DNA of 40,448 bases from UBA1359 sp035411265 (GTDB lineage Bacteria > Patescibacteriota > Patescibacteriia > Patescibacteriales > Patescibacteriaceae), in assembly GCA_035411265.1 (NCBI GenBank), contig DAONSQ010000002.1, forward strand, positions 1 through 40,448, read 5' to 3'. The notes beneath the pieces were generated by a model that saw only the letters and a program-made list of their open reading frames with translations, searched no databases and was not told the origin of the DNA. Position 1 is the first letter of the stretch. Every line of letters starts with the position of its first letter. The position numbers and the translations under genes were made by a program. Positions 1 to 7,658 of the stretch are shown here, piece by piece.

Positions 1-207
1 GATAAGTCAGCTTGGTATGTAGCTAGTGATGGTAAGCGTTATTTCTTGGGTAATCCAGGTGATGCTTATAAGGTTATGCGTCAAAATGAATATTGGACTA
101 AAGATTGGTCAGGTCAATCAGCTCCGGTTGTTCCTGGTGAAAATGGCGCTAATGTTCCGATTGGTATTGGTTCAAGTACTATGGAAAATTTTCCAATAGT
201 TAATTAA
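1..207 (+). CDS. C-terminal end of a secreted protein (partial)
   Basis: An open frame enters from the left edge and gives 68 residues before TAA. It contains AWYVASDGKRYFLGNPGDAY followed by KVMR. From memory, this Trp/Tyr-rich 'DGKRYYLGxPxDAFxVMR' pattern is a C-terminal module of exported Patescibacteria proteins, often behind peptidase or hydrolase domains. The catalytic part, if any, lies outside the window, so the function of the whole protein is unknown. The last residues are low-complexity Gly/Ser/Pro. A terminator follows about 27 bases after the stop, so the gene ends its transcription unit. Confidence 0.7.
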   Translation, partial: DKSAWYVASDGKRYFLGNPGDAYKVMRQNEYWTKDWSGQSAPVVPGENGANVPIGIGSSTMENFPIVN

Positions 208-233
208 AAATTCAAGTATATTTTAGGGGGGGC

Positions 234-268
234 AAAAACAATTAGCGTCCGCTAGTTGTTTTTATTTT
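234..268 (+). terminator. Rho-independent terminator
   Basis: AAACAATTAGCG pairs with CGCTAGTTGTTT across a two-base loop, with one wobble pair, and runs into TTTTTATTTT. It closes the transcription unit of the partial gene at the left edge. Confidence 0.75.
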
Positions 269-276
269 GTTGAGTG

Positions 277-369
277 GCTCGGTTAGATCGGCTTATCTTC
301 AGCGTTTAAGGGGGGAGCGTTGAATCTGGCTGGCCTAGCCGAGCGGCTTAATAAACCTCCCGCTTTAAA
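277..369 (+). promoter_or_regulatory. Candidate structured leader with pseudoknot topology
   Basis: The gap 269-372 carries two long complementary pairs. Bases 277-286 (GCTCGGTTAG) pair with 335-344 (CTAGCCGAGC): 10 pairs, one a wobble. Bases 305-317 (TTTAAGGGGGGAG) pair with 357-369 (CTCCCGCTTTAAA): 12 of 13 paired, one a wobble. The stems interleave, so they would form an H-type pseudoknot or two exclusive folds. The second ends three bases before the ATG at 373. I do not recognise a known riboswitch class. Function is unknown, and chance pairing is not excluded. Confidence 0.35.
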
Positions 370-372
370 TAT

Positions 373-867
373 ATGTGGTTTAAAGTTGTGCAATTAATTA
401 AGCGCTATCGCTTTATTGTCCTTTTGTTTCTTGGTCTAAATAGTTTAATAGCGATAATTATTTTTTATTATCCGCGTTATCGCTTAATGGTTTGGCAGAA
501 AAAAATTACTCAACCTTTTATTCAAGATGCCGAAGCTAGTTTGGGTGAAGAAACTCCAGAAACAACCTATCATGCTTTTTGGCAAGCACTACAGGATAAT
601 CAAAAAGAAACCGCCCTCTCTTTGATTATTGGTCTGCGGCGCGATTATTATCGTCAAGTTTGGCAAGATGAAGCACTCTGGCAGTTAGATCGAGCTTTAC
701 CGGAAACTGTTGATTTATATTTTCAAAGTGATTGTCTGCCAGAAGCAGTGGCTTGCAAACAGCGAGCCATTTTGACTTATCAGAGTCAAGACTTAGGTCG
801 GCCACTGGGGCAAATCGAGCTTTATCAAAATCTAGCTGGTCGTTGGCAGATTGGCGATATTTATTAA
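373..867 (+). CDS. Small membrane-anchored hypothetical protein
   Basis: 164 residues. A short basic N-terminus (KRYR) precedes a hydrophobic segment at about residues 13-33, then a soluble domain of about 130 residues that would lie outside the membrane. The soluble part has an alpha-helical start (TTYHAFWQALQDN) and a Gln/Trp/Tyr-rich end (GQIELYQNLAGRWQIGDIY). This resembles the outline of NTF2/lumazine-like extracytoplasmic domains, but I cannot name a family. The ATG has no SD sequence. The stop lies four bases before the ATG of the large secreted protein at 872, so the two are probably co-transcribed and may act together at the surface. Confidence 0.7.
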   Translation: MWFKVVQLIKRYRFIVLLFLGLNSLIAIIIFYYPRYRLMVWQKKITQPFIQDAEASLGEETPETTYHAFWQALQDNQKETALSLIIGLRRDYYRQVWQDEALWQLDRALPETVDLYFQSDCLPEAVACKQRAILTYQSQDLGRPLGQIELYQNLAGRWQIGDIY

Positions 868-871
868 AAAT

Positions 872-3800
872 ATGTGGCGGAGGGGAATTGTTATTTTTAT
901 TGGTCTTGGCTTTTTATTATGGCCAAATTTATTGTTGCCATTAAAAATAGCTAATGCTTATGATGTTGGTGTTACTCATCAAAGACTGACTACTTGGACA
1001 GCTGAGCAATCAGCTCGAGCTATCGCGACCGAGGAAAAAGCTTGGCTCATTGCTGGAGCTGCTGCTGAAGATCAGCCAATTAGTCGCACACTCCATCATT
1101 TTTGGTCACCACAAACTGATCAGCCCTTAAATAGAGGTCTTTACGCCACTATGAATTTAGCCACCGCACCGGACTGGGGGCAAACTGGCGACCGGCAAGC
1201 GAGTTGGCTTTACCAGGGTAAGTTTAGTTGGAATCAAGCTATCGAATTTTATCGTCAAGGTAATCTAGAAAAAGCTTTTACTAATCTTGGTCATGTTCTT
1301 CATTTACTTCAAGACATGAGTGTGCCGGCTCATGTTCGTAATGATCCTCATGAGTTGGGTGATAGTTATGAAAATTGGCTTTGGCAAAATCGTGATCAGC
1401 TCAGTAGTTATCCGGGAATGGTTTATCCGCGCTGTCTTGATTATCGTGATTGTTTTCGTCAGCTAGCTTTAGCAGTCAGTCAACATTATTTTAGTCAAGA
1501 TACAATTAGCTATTCTCTTAGGCCAGCAACTAGTGGTTATATTAATTATCGTGGCTATAAGCTGGTTTATTATCAAGCCAATCGTCAGCGATTTTTTCTT
1601 GATGATCAAGTTCATGCTGATTATTGGCAGCAGCTATCGCCACTAGCTATTGGTTATGGTGCTGAACTGCTGCGGTTATTTTTCTTGTCAGTCGATGGTC
1701 TACCGGCCACCACTAAGGCTAGTGCCACTGTCTTGGCTAAAACAATCACTACTAAAGCAACCACTACGCCAGCCGCTAGAGCTACTACCACTCGAGCTAC
1801 TACAACTACTAAAGCTACAACCGTTACAATTGCTACAACTAGCAAAGCCACGGCTACTAAAGCTACAATTGCTACAACTGCCAAGGCTACGACTAACAAA
1901 ACTAAGACCGCTACAACCACTAAAGCTACAACCACCAAAGCTACAACCACCAAAGCTACAACCACCAAAGCTACAACCACCAAAGCTAGTGCTAGTGTTG
2001 CTTCTACTTCCTATACTGTTGCCTCAACTCGAGCTAATATTTCTTCTGATAGCCAGCCACCGGAAACTTATATTAAAAGTGGTCCTCCTAGTGCGGTTAA
2101 TACTGGAACGGCTAATTTTTTGTTTTCAGCTAACAAAATAGCTACTTATGAGTGTCAATTAAATGATAAAAATTGGCGTAAATGTGATAGTGATTATCAG
2201 ATTAAAAACCTGGTTAGCGGTGAGTATCAGCTTCAAGTGCGGGCCATTGATCAGGCCGGCAGTATTGATCAGTCGCCAGCCACTTGGTCATGGCTGATTG
2301 ACAAGACCCGGCCGAAAATCAGTTGGCTCAGTAAGCCATCGAGCACAGTGTCGGAGCGGTCAGCTGATTTTTCGCTTAGCGTTAACGAATCGGCTAATTT
2401 CTTTTGTCAGCTCGATGATAGCCAAGAAAAAGCTTGTAGTGAAGATTTTTCTTATGGAGATCTAGCTTTAGGCCAGCATCAAATAATTGTTCGCGCTCAA
2501 GATACAGCTGGTAATTATTCGGCTAAATTAACGCATAAATGGAAAATAGTTTCGCCTAATACAACTACTGGAACGACTGCTACTTCAACTGCTACCACTA
2601 CCCCCACTAGCAGTCAAGCGGTAATTGATAAAATAGCGCCTAGCTCAACTGTAGATACCTTACCGGAAACTGTCGAAGAGCTTGGTTTTACAGTTAGCTG
2701 GCAGGGTAGTGATAATTCATCTACCCCGGCTGAGTTGTTGTTTGATATTGATTATCGTTTAGGTAGCGGTAGTTGGGATAATTGGCTAAGTGAGGTTAAT
2801 TATCGGCAAGCCGTTTTTAGTTTGCCTGCTCAGCCTGGACAAAAGATTTCTTTTCGGTCGCGGGCTTATGACACAGCTGGTAATCGTGAATATTGGCCAA
2901 CTGATTCAGGGGCTGATGCCTGGACGGTTCTGTTAGAAAAAGAGCCGGAGCCATCGCTTAAAGTTGTTATCAGCCAATTAGCAACCCGTGGTCCAGCCGG
3001 GGCTAGCGATGAATTTGTTGAGCTTTATAATCCCAACAATAAAGCGGTTGATTTATCTGCTTGGCGGCTGCAAACTCGCTCGGCCAGTGGCAATACTTGG
3101 ATTAATCGCAGCGGCAGCAATGGTTTGCCTGATGGTAGCCAGATTGAAGCGCATGGTTACTTTTTATTAGCTTCTAAAGATTATTCCAGAGAATTAATTC
3201 CAGATTATCAGCATGAAGGCAATTGGGGACTTAGTGATGATGGCGGACACTGGCGAGTTGTTGATAATTTGGGAGTTGAGCTGGATCGAATCGGTTACAA
3301 TCAATCCGTAGAGCCGGAAGGGGAGGCGGCAATAGCTGATTTAGCGCAAGGTTACTCGCTGCAACGTAAAGCTGTGGTAACTTCGACAGCCAATGATTTA
3401 ATTGAGGGCGGCAATCATTTTTCTTTAGGCAATGGTTTTGATAGTGATAACAATGCTCATGATTTTATTGAGCAAACTAATGTTTGGTCGCGTTCTGGAA
3501 CTGGCCAGATTTATAATCAAGAAAGATTTAGTCCTGACTTAAAGCATCTCTGGCATTTTGATGAATGTTTTGGCCGAAATACCAAAGATTCAATTGGTTC
3601 GGCTGATTTTATTAATCATCCGTTTACTTGGGTTGGCGGTCAATATGATTGTGCTGTTTATCAAACCTGGGAGCAACCAAAAGCTGAGGCTGTTTTAGAT
3701 AATATAAATCCCGATTATGTAACCTTTAGTTATTGGTGGCGCAACGATTCTTACCCTAATGACGGCCGTGGCCATGAATATCTAATAACCGCTGATGGTC

Positions 3801-4747
3801 AGATTGCTTTAGGTTTAACTTTAAGTATCTATAATTCACAGCTTTGGAATAATGGCAATTATTATGTTATGGAAAATGTTATGCCGCTTGATAATAGCTG
3901 GCACCTAGTTACTTTAACTAAAAATCGCGGTGACTTGAAGTTTTTTGTTGATGGCCAGCTAAAGTTTAGCCAAACCGTCGATTACCGCCCCATGACTAGT
4001 ATTATTAAATTGGAATTAGCTGATGAAAATTATCCGATGGGTCGCGATGAAATAGCTCTTTGGCAAAGAGCCTTAAATGAAGCCGAGGTTAAACAATTAT
4101 TTTATTTATCTCAGCCGCTAGAGCCATTAACGGCTAGAGAAGAACAGGCCCCGGCTGTAGCTAAATATTTGTGGTCGTTTGACCAGCCAATTTCATCTTT
4201 AAATCTGGATAACTTGCAACAAGTTGCTTTAGAGCCACTTAATAATCGTATCTATAGTCCTTTTGAGTATGGTGTCAGGATTGAACACCCCAATGATCCG
4301 CAGGCGAGTTTACTGGAAGAATTAAATAACCAAGATGTTTCTTTATCGCTCTGGTGGAAAAATAGTGACTATAGTCAGGAAGACCGGATTAATTTGTGGT
4401 TATCTGGTAATAATGGCGGAGATCTTTTTGGGTTAACTTTAGGCAGCTATGGTTTAAAGGTTCATTACAATGGGCAAGCTTGGTATCCTTTAACTATGAC
4501 TATCGAGGATAATGAGTGGCATCAGACAGCTTTAGTTTATGATTCGTATCGTTACCAGCTAACGCTTTATTTTGATGGTCAGCCGCTATGGCGAGAAAGT
4601 CGTCCCTGGTTAGTCGAGTCGCTGAGTAAGCTAATTATTGCCCAGGATGCTCAGCCAATTGATCTTGATGAACTAACTCTTTGGCAAGGTGCCTTAACCG
4701 ATGAACAAATCGAAACCATCTATGAATTAGCCAAGGAAGAATTATAA
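872..4747 (+). CDS. Large secreted multidomain protein with zinc phospholipase C-like domain
   Basis: 1291 residues. I chose the ATG at 872, just after the upstream stop, over a TTG at 851 that would overlap the previous gene. The signal peptide is residues 1-29, with cleavage near IANA|YDVG. Residues 30-275 resemble zinc-dependent phospholipase C: H36, D67 (AEDQ), HHFW at 75-78, H144-x3-D148-x5-H154 (spaced like H118/D122/H128 of Bacillus cereus PLC), then H160 and E167. Next come a Thr/Ala/Lys linker (about 276-389), two Ig-like repeats with 'RAIDQAGS' and 'RAQDTAGN' turns, a fibronectin-like segment, a lamin-tail-like domain (about 696-835, 'DEFVELYNP') and two LamG/ConA-like domains (about 886-1291). 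No C-terminal anchor is seen. It may act on membrane lipids or adhere to a host or neighbour cell; this is inference. Confidence 0.75.
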   Translation: MWRRGIVIFIGLGFLLWPNLLLPLKIANAYDVGVTHQRLTTWTAEQSARAIATEEKAWLIAGAAAEDQPISRTLHHFWSPQTDQPLNRGLYATMNLATAPDWGQTGDRQASWLYQGKFSWNQAIEFYRQGNLEKAFTNLGHVLHLLQDMSVPAHVRNDPHELGDSYENWLWQNRDQLSSYPGMVYPRCLDYRDCFRQLALAVSQHYFSQDTISYSLRPATSGYINYRGYKLVYYQANRQRFFLDDQVHADYWQQLSPLAIGYGAELLRLFFLSVDGLPATTKASATVLAKTITTKATTTPAARATTTRATTTTKATTVTIATTSKATATKATIATTAKATTNKTKTATTTKATTTKATTTKATTTKATTTKASASVASTSYTVASTRANISSDSQPPETYIKSGPPSAVNTGTANFLFSANKIATYECQLNDKNWRKCDSDYQIKNLVSGEYQLQVRAIDQAGSIDQSPATWSWLIDKTRPKISWLSKPSSTVSERSADFSLSVNESANFFCQLDDSQEKACSEDFSYGDLALGQHQIIVRAQDTAGNYSAKLTHKWKIVSPNTTTGTTATSTATTTPTSSQAVIDKIAPSSTVDTLPETVEELGFTVSWQGSDNSSTPAELLFDIDYRLGSGSWDNWLSEVNYRQAVFSLPAQPGQKISFRSRAYDTAGNREYWPTDSGADAWTVLLEKEPEPSLKVVISQLATRGPAGASDEFVELYNPNNKAVDLSAWRLQTRSASGNTWINRSGSNGLPDGSQIEAHGYFLLASKDYSRELIPDYQHEGNWGLSDDGGHWRVVDNLGVELDRIGYNQSVEPEGEAAIADLAQGYSLQRKAVVTSTANDLIEGGNHFSLGNGFDSDNNAHDFIEQTNVWSRSGTGQIYNQERFSPDLKHLWHFDECFGRNTKDSIGSADFINHPFTWVGGQYDCAVYQTWEQPKAEAVLDNINPDYVTFSYWWRNDSYPNDGRGHEYLITADGQIALGLTLSIYNSQLWNNGNYYVMENVMPLDNSWHLVTLTKNRGDLKFFVDGQLKFSQTVDYRPMTSIIKLELADENYPMGRDEIALWQRALNEAEVKQLFYLSQPLEPLTAREEQAPAVAKYLWSFDQPISSLNLDNLQQVALEPLNNRIYSPFEYGVRIEHPNDPQASLLEELNNQDVSLSLWWKNSDYSQEDRINLWLSGNNGGDLFGLTLGSYGLKVHYNGQAWYPLTMTIEDNEWHQTALVYDSYRYQLTLYFDGQPLWRESRPWLVESLSKLIIAQDAQPIDLDELTLWQGALTDEQIETIYELAKEEL
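1910..1984 (+). repeat. Five in-frame 15-bp tandem repeats (ATTTK)
   Basis: Five consecutive units of GCTACAACCACYAAA, near-identical (only the first has T at the Y), code for Ala-Thr-Thr-Thr-Lys within the linker of the large secreted protein. The surrounding 340 bases are a degenerate version of the same unit. Copy-number change would alter linker length without changing frame. The Thr-rich product is a plausible O-glycosylation region. Confidence 0.9.
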
Positions 4748-4781
4748 GAATATCTTTTGATTATTATGTAAATACTACCTC

Positions 4782-4827
4782 TTGACACAAATCTGATTAT
4801 ATGATATTATACAAAGTTGTATTATTA
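4782..4827 (+). promoter_or_regulatory. Sigma-70-type promoter with overlapping dyad
   Basis: TTGACA (4782-4787), a 17-base spacer and TATTAT (4805-4810) form a near-perfect promoter. An imperfect palindrome, TATTATACAA-AG-TTGTATTATT (4805-4826), covers the -10 and the start region, where a repressor would sit. Transcription would start near 4817. This rules out the ATG at 4801 and supports the start at 4888. Confidence 0.75.
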
Positions 4828-4887
4828 ACAACTAAAAAAACAAAAATCCCGCCACCGAGGAAAGATATCGGGGAGAAAGAGTTAAAA

Positions 4888-5457
4888 ATGAAAACTAATA
4901 CCAACACAAAAAAACTGGCCGTTACTGTCACTCTGTTTATTATACTGTCTTTTAACCTTGCTTTTGCAGAAACTTTTGAGAAAATTATTGTGCCTAAGCA
5001 CAATAATGGGGTAAACATTAACAGCGAAGATCAGGTAGTCATATTTGCTGGAGAAAAGGAATCTGTGGTTATAAAAAATGGGGTAGTGGTAACAAACCTT
5101 AACCAATCTATTCCAATATTACCTGAAAATTCATTTGAAAAAAATGGATTTAATTATTTTGTAAATTTTTATCACAATCCTTCTTGCGGAAAGTATTACA
5201 TAACTCTTAAATTAATAAGAGTTGTTGAAAAAAAAGAGGGTCTTGAGATATCCTCTTTAAACCCCTTGGATGAAACTGATTTCATTGAAGTAAAAGAAAT
5301 CAGAAAAGTTATTAAACCGTTTGTAAAAAAAGATGCTTTTACAAATGCGTCTTTTGTTGTTTCTCTAAAGAACTTCGAGGAGGTAAAAAAAATCTATTCC
5401 AAAATAGATTACCAGAATGGTAAAAACCTAACCAAAAAAGGTTGGGAAAAACATTAA
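4888..5457 (+). CDS. Small exported protein of unknown function
   Basis: 189 residues from the ATG at 4888, downstream of the predicted transcription start. A signal peptide is clear: basic N-terminus (TNTKK), hydrophobic core (LAVTVTLFIILSFNLAFA) and an AFA|E cleavage site near residue 27. The mature part is Lys/Val/Ile/Asn-rich, predicted mostly beta-strand, with one Cys and no motif I recognise. The gene is a single-gene unit with its own promoter and terminator. It is visibly richer in A and in AAA/ATA codons than its neighbours, suggesting recent arrival. The only SD-like stretch (GGGGAGA) is rather far upstream. Function unknown. Confidence 0.75.
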   Translation: MKTNTNTKKLAVTVTLFIILSFNLAFAETFEKIIVPKHNNGVNINSEDQVVIFAGEKESVVIKNGVVVTNLNQSIPILPENSFEKNGFNYFVNFYHNPSCGKYYITLKLIRVVEKKEGLEISSLNPLDETDFIEVKEIRKVIKPFVKKDAFTNASFVVSLKNFEEVKKIYSKIDYQNGKNLTKKGWEKH

Positions 5458-5466
5458 ACTTTTATG

Positions 5467-5497
5467 AGACCACATCTAACAATGTGGTCTTTTTTTA
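5467..5497 (+). terminator. Rho-independent terminator
   Basis: AGACCACAT pairs with ATGTGGTCT (nine pairs, six-base loop) and is followed by seven bases of T and A. It terminates the small exported protein gene. Confidence 0.9.
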
Positions 5498-5524
5498 TTG
5501 CCAATCAGGCGGGGTCGTGATAAT
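5498..5524 (+). promoter_or_regulatory. Possible promoter of the holB-tgt-cofE-like run
   Basis: TTGCCA (5498-5503) and GATAAT (5519-5524), 15 bases apart, lie between the upstream terminator and the ATG at 5537. The spacing is short, so confidence is low. If used, the mRNA leader would be only about six bases. Confidence 0.35.
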
Positions 5525-5536
5525 CTAAGAGTAACT

Positions 5537-6559
5537 ATGGAAATACAAGGTCATCAACTACAGTGGTCGCATATTGGCAATGAGCGGGTTGTCCGTTCTT
5601 GGGCGGCTCATTTAATTTCGGAACAGATATCTCATTGCTATCTTTTAGTTGGTCCAGCCGATATTGGTAAGGCTAGTGTAGCTAAAAATTTTGCTCGAAC
5701 CTTGGTTTGCCAGCATCGTCAAGAACCAGGCACCAATTGGCCTTGCGGTCAGTGTTCAGCTTGCCAGCAGACAGCGCGCGGTGTTTATCCTGATTTTTAT
5801 GAAGTTGATTTATTGCCAGATAAGAAAAAAATTGGCATCGAACAAGTGCGCGAACTTTTGGAAAAAGTCAGTTTGTCATCATTTGCTGATAATTATCAGG
5901 TAGTTATTATTCGTCATGCTGAGACTTTAAGCGACTCGGCTGCCAATGCTTTATTAAAAAACTTAGAGGAGCCTAAGGCTAAGGTTGTTTTTATTTTATT
6001 AGTAGAAAATATTGCTGCCATTCCTGGAACGATTGTTTCGAGAAGTCAAGTTTTTCGTTTCTATCCAGTTGATACTGGTCTGATTTATGATTATTTAGTT
6101 GATGAACGCGGGACCAATCGGGAGCTGGCTAAAGATTTAGCCCAAGTTGCTTTGGGTCGCCCCAATCTAGCGATTCGTTTTTTGGAGCAACCGAATTTAT
6201 ATCTAGCTTATTGCCAGTCAGCGCAACTTCTACTAAAATTAATTAGAGCTCGCAACTTAGCTGAGCGCTTAGCTTATTTGAGCGAGCTTTATCCAAAAAC
6301 CGCCGCTTCTGCTGGTGAAGCTGAATGGAGTCTGTGGCAAGTTTGGTTAGGTTTAGCTCGTGATTTGTTATTAATCAAACAGGACCAGACTCCTTTAATC
6401 CAGCACTGGTTTATGCGCCAAGAATTAACAGCTGCTGCGGCAGCAATGGCTTGGACTGATTTACTTAATCTATTTACTAAATTAGGCGCTGCTCGAGAAT
6501 ATTTGGTTGCCAATGTTCAACCGAACTTGGTTTTCCATAACTTGACCGCCAATAATTAG
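5537..6559 (+). CDS. holB: DNA polymerase III subunit delta'
   Basis: 340 residues from the ATG at 5537; a TTG at 5498 lies in the upstream promoter/terminator region and is rejected. The protein is a clamp-loader AAA+ subunit: a degenerate P-loop (VGPADIGKAS), a zinc-module Cys group (C-x9-10-CGQCSAC), 'SLSSFADNYQVVIIRHAETL', and sensor region 'SAANALLKNLEEPK'. The arginine-finger motif, usually SRC, reads SRS here. The weak P-loop fits delta', which does not hydrolyse ATP, rather than the DnaX motor subunit. It starts a tightly spaced run with the lipoprotein gene four bases downstream. Confidence 0.88.
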   Translation: MEIQGHQLQWSHIGNERVVRSWAAHLISEQISHCYLLVGPADIGKASVAKNFARTLVCQHRQEPGTNWPCGQCSACQQTARGVYPDFYEVDLLPDKKKIGIEQVRELLEKVSLSSFADNYQVVIIRHAETLSDSAANALLKNLEEPKAKVVFILLVENIAAIPGTIVSRSQVFRFYPVDTGLIYDYLVDERGTNRELAKDLAQVALGRPNLAIRFLEQPNLYLAYCQSAQLLLKLIRARNLAERLAYLSELYPKTAASAGEAEWSLWQVWLGLARDLLLIKQDQTPLIQHWFMRQELTAAAAAMAWTDLLNLFTKLGAAREYLVANVQPNLVFHNLTANN

Positions 6560-6563
6560 CTTT

Positions 6564-7655
6564 ATGCTTAAATTAACTTTAATTAGCCGTCAGATTGTTT
6601 TGGGTTTAGTTGTGGCCACGATGCTGACTGGCTGTTCGATTAGCGTTAATAGTGGAGCCAGTAAGCAGGCTGGTTCACCGGATGCTGGCGGTGTTTTTCG
6701 TAGTACCAATCGTGGTGATTCTTGGTTGGTGGCGAGTAATATTCCAACTGCTACCGGAAGACCAAGTAGTATCAGTACTCTCAATAGTAATGCTCTAGCG
6801 CTTGATCCTGGTGATCATCGAGCTCTTTATTTTGCCAGTAGCGATAGCGGCTTAGCTTATAGTTATGATGGAGCGCAAAACTGGCAGATTGCTACTAGCC
6901 TGGGTAAGCTTAGCATTAATGTGGTGGCAATTGATTATCGTGATAAATGTACCATTTTTGCTGCTACTGCTAATCGTTTGATGCGTTCAACCGATTGTAA
7001 TCGCACCTGGAATCAAGTTTATTATGATAATGATCCTAAGGTAGTTATTACTAGTCTGCTAATTGATCACCACAATGCTGGCTTTGTTTATCTTGGTACT
7101 TCACGTGGTGATGTTTTGCGCAGCGGGGATAATGGCAATAGTTGGCAGACGGTTAATCGTTTTGATGATCCGATTCGTAAGATTGTCATGAATCCACGCG
7201 ATAGTCGAATTATGTTTGCTGCCACTCAGAAAAATGGCCTATTTCGAACCATTGATGGCGGAGCTAGCTGGGAAAACATTAATAAAAGTTTAGATGAATT
7301 TAAGATCGGCAATCAGTTTAGTGATTTAGTTATTTCTTCCGAAGATCAGCCGGTTACTTATTTGGCTACCAATTATGGCTTATTTAAGTCAGTCAATTCT
7401 GGTGATGCTTGGACGCAAATTAGTCTTTTAACTCCAGATGACAAAACTATTGTTAATGTTTTGGCGATTAATCCTAAGAATAGCCAAGAAATTTATTATG
7501 CTACTGATACTACTTTTTATCGGTCAATTGATGGCGGTGTTAATTGGTCAACGAAAAAATTACCGACTTCTCGGGCTGGCTGGTCGATTATTGTTGATCC
7601 AGAACAACCGGAAGTTATTTATTTGGGAGTTAAAAAGATTAAGCGTAAAGAATAA
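6564..7655 (+). CDS. Beta-propeller lipoprotein (BNR/Ycf48-like repeats)
   Basis: 363 residues. The N-terminus is a lipoprotein signal with lipobox LTGC, so Cys24 would be lipidated. The mature part has about seven repeats of the 'G-x-x-R/S-S-x-D/N-x-G-x-x-W' type: FRSTNRGDSW, AYSYDGAQNW, MRSTDCNRTW, LRSGDNGNSW, FRTIDGGASW, FKSVNSGDAW and YRSIDGGVNW. This predicts a seven-bladed propeller of the sortilin/Ycf48/BNR type. Such proteins bind partners or glycans; only some are sialidases, and no sialidase catalytic set is evident. It is packed between holB and tgt (gaps of four and three bases), more likely from genome compaction than shared function. Confidence 0.85.
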   Translation: MLKLTLISRQIVLGLVVATMLTGCSISVNSGASKQAGSPDAGGVFRSTNRGDSWLVASNIPTATGRPSSISTLNSNALALDPGDHRALYFASSDSGLAYSYDGAQNWQIATSLGKLSINVVAIDYRDKCTIFAATANRLMRSTDCNRTWNQVYYDNDPKVVITSLLIDHHNAGFVYLGTSRGDVLRSGDNGNSWQTVNRFDDPIRKIVMNPRDSRIMFAATQKNGLFRTIDGGASWENINKSLDEFKIGNQFSDLVISSEDQPVTYLATNYGLFKSVNSGDAWTQISLLTPDDKTIVNVLAINPKNSQEIYYATDTTFYRSIDGGVNWSTKKLPTSRAGWSIIVDPEQPEVIYLGVKKIKRKE

Positions 7656-7658
7656 GAC

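Noticed and set aside
270..350. A tRNA-like gene in the first gap.
   Set aside because: No acceptor stem, T-loop GTTCRA or anticodon arm of proper spacing could be drawn; the pairings fit a leader structure better.
1654..1983. Antisense open frame rich in Val, Ala and Leu.
   Set aside because: It is the mirror of the Thr/Ala/Lys repeat linker on the + strand; repeats keep several frames open by chance.
1780..1990. A CRISPR array.
   Set aside because: The repeats are contiguous 15-bp coding units without unique spacers.
4801..4887. Longer start for the small exported protein (MILYKVVLLTTKK...).
   Set aside because: The ATG lies within the promoter, upstream of the expected transcription start, and would place the signal peptide internally.
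4750..5500. An insertion sequence or transposon remnant around the orphan exported gene.
   Set aside because: No transposase, terminal inverted repeats or target duplication could be seen at the edges.
5498..5536. TTG start extending HolB by 13 residues.
   Set aside because: It begins in the T-tract region of the preceding terminator and adds a non-conserved basic segment; ATG 5537 fits the family start.
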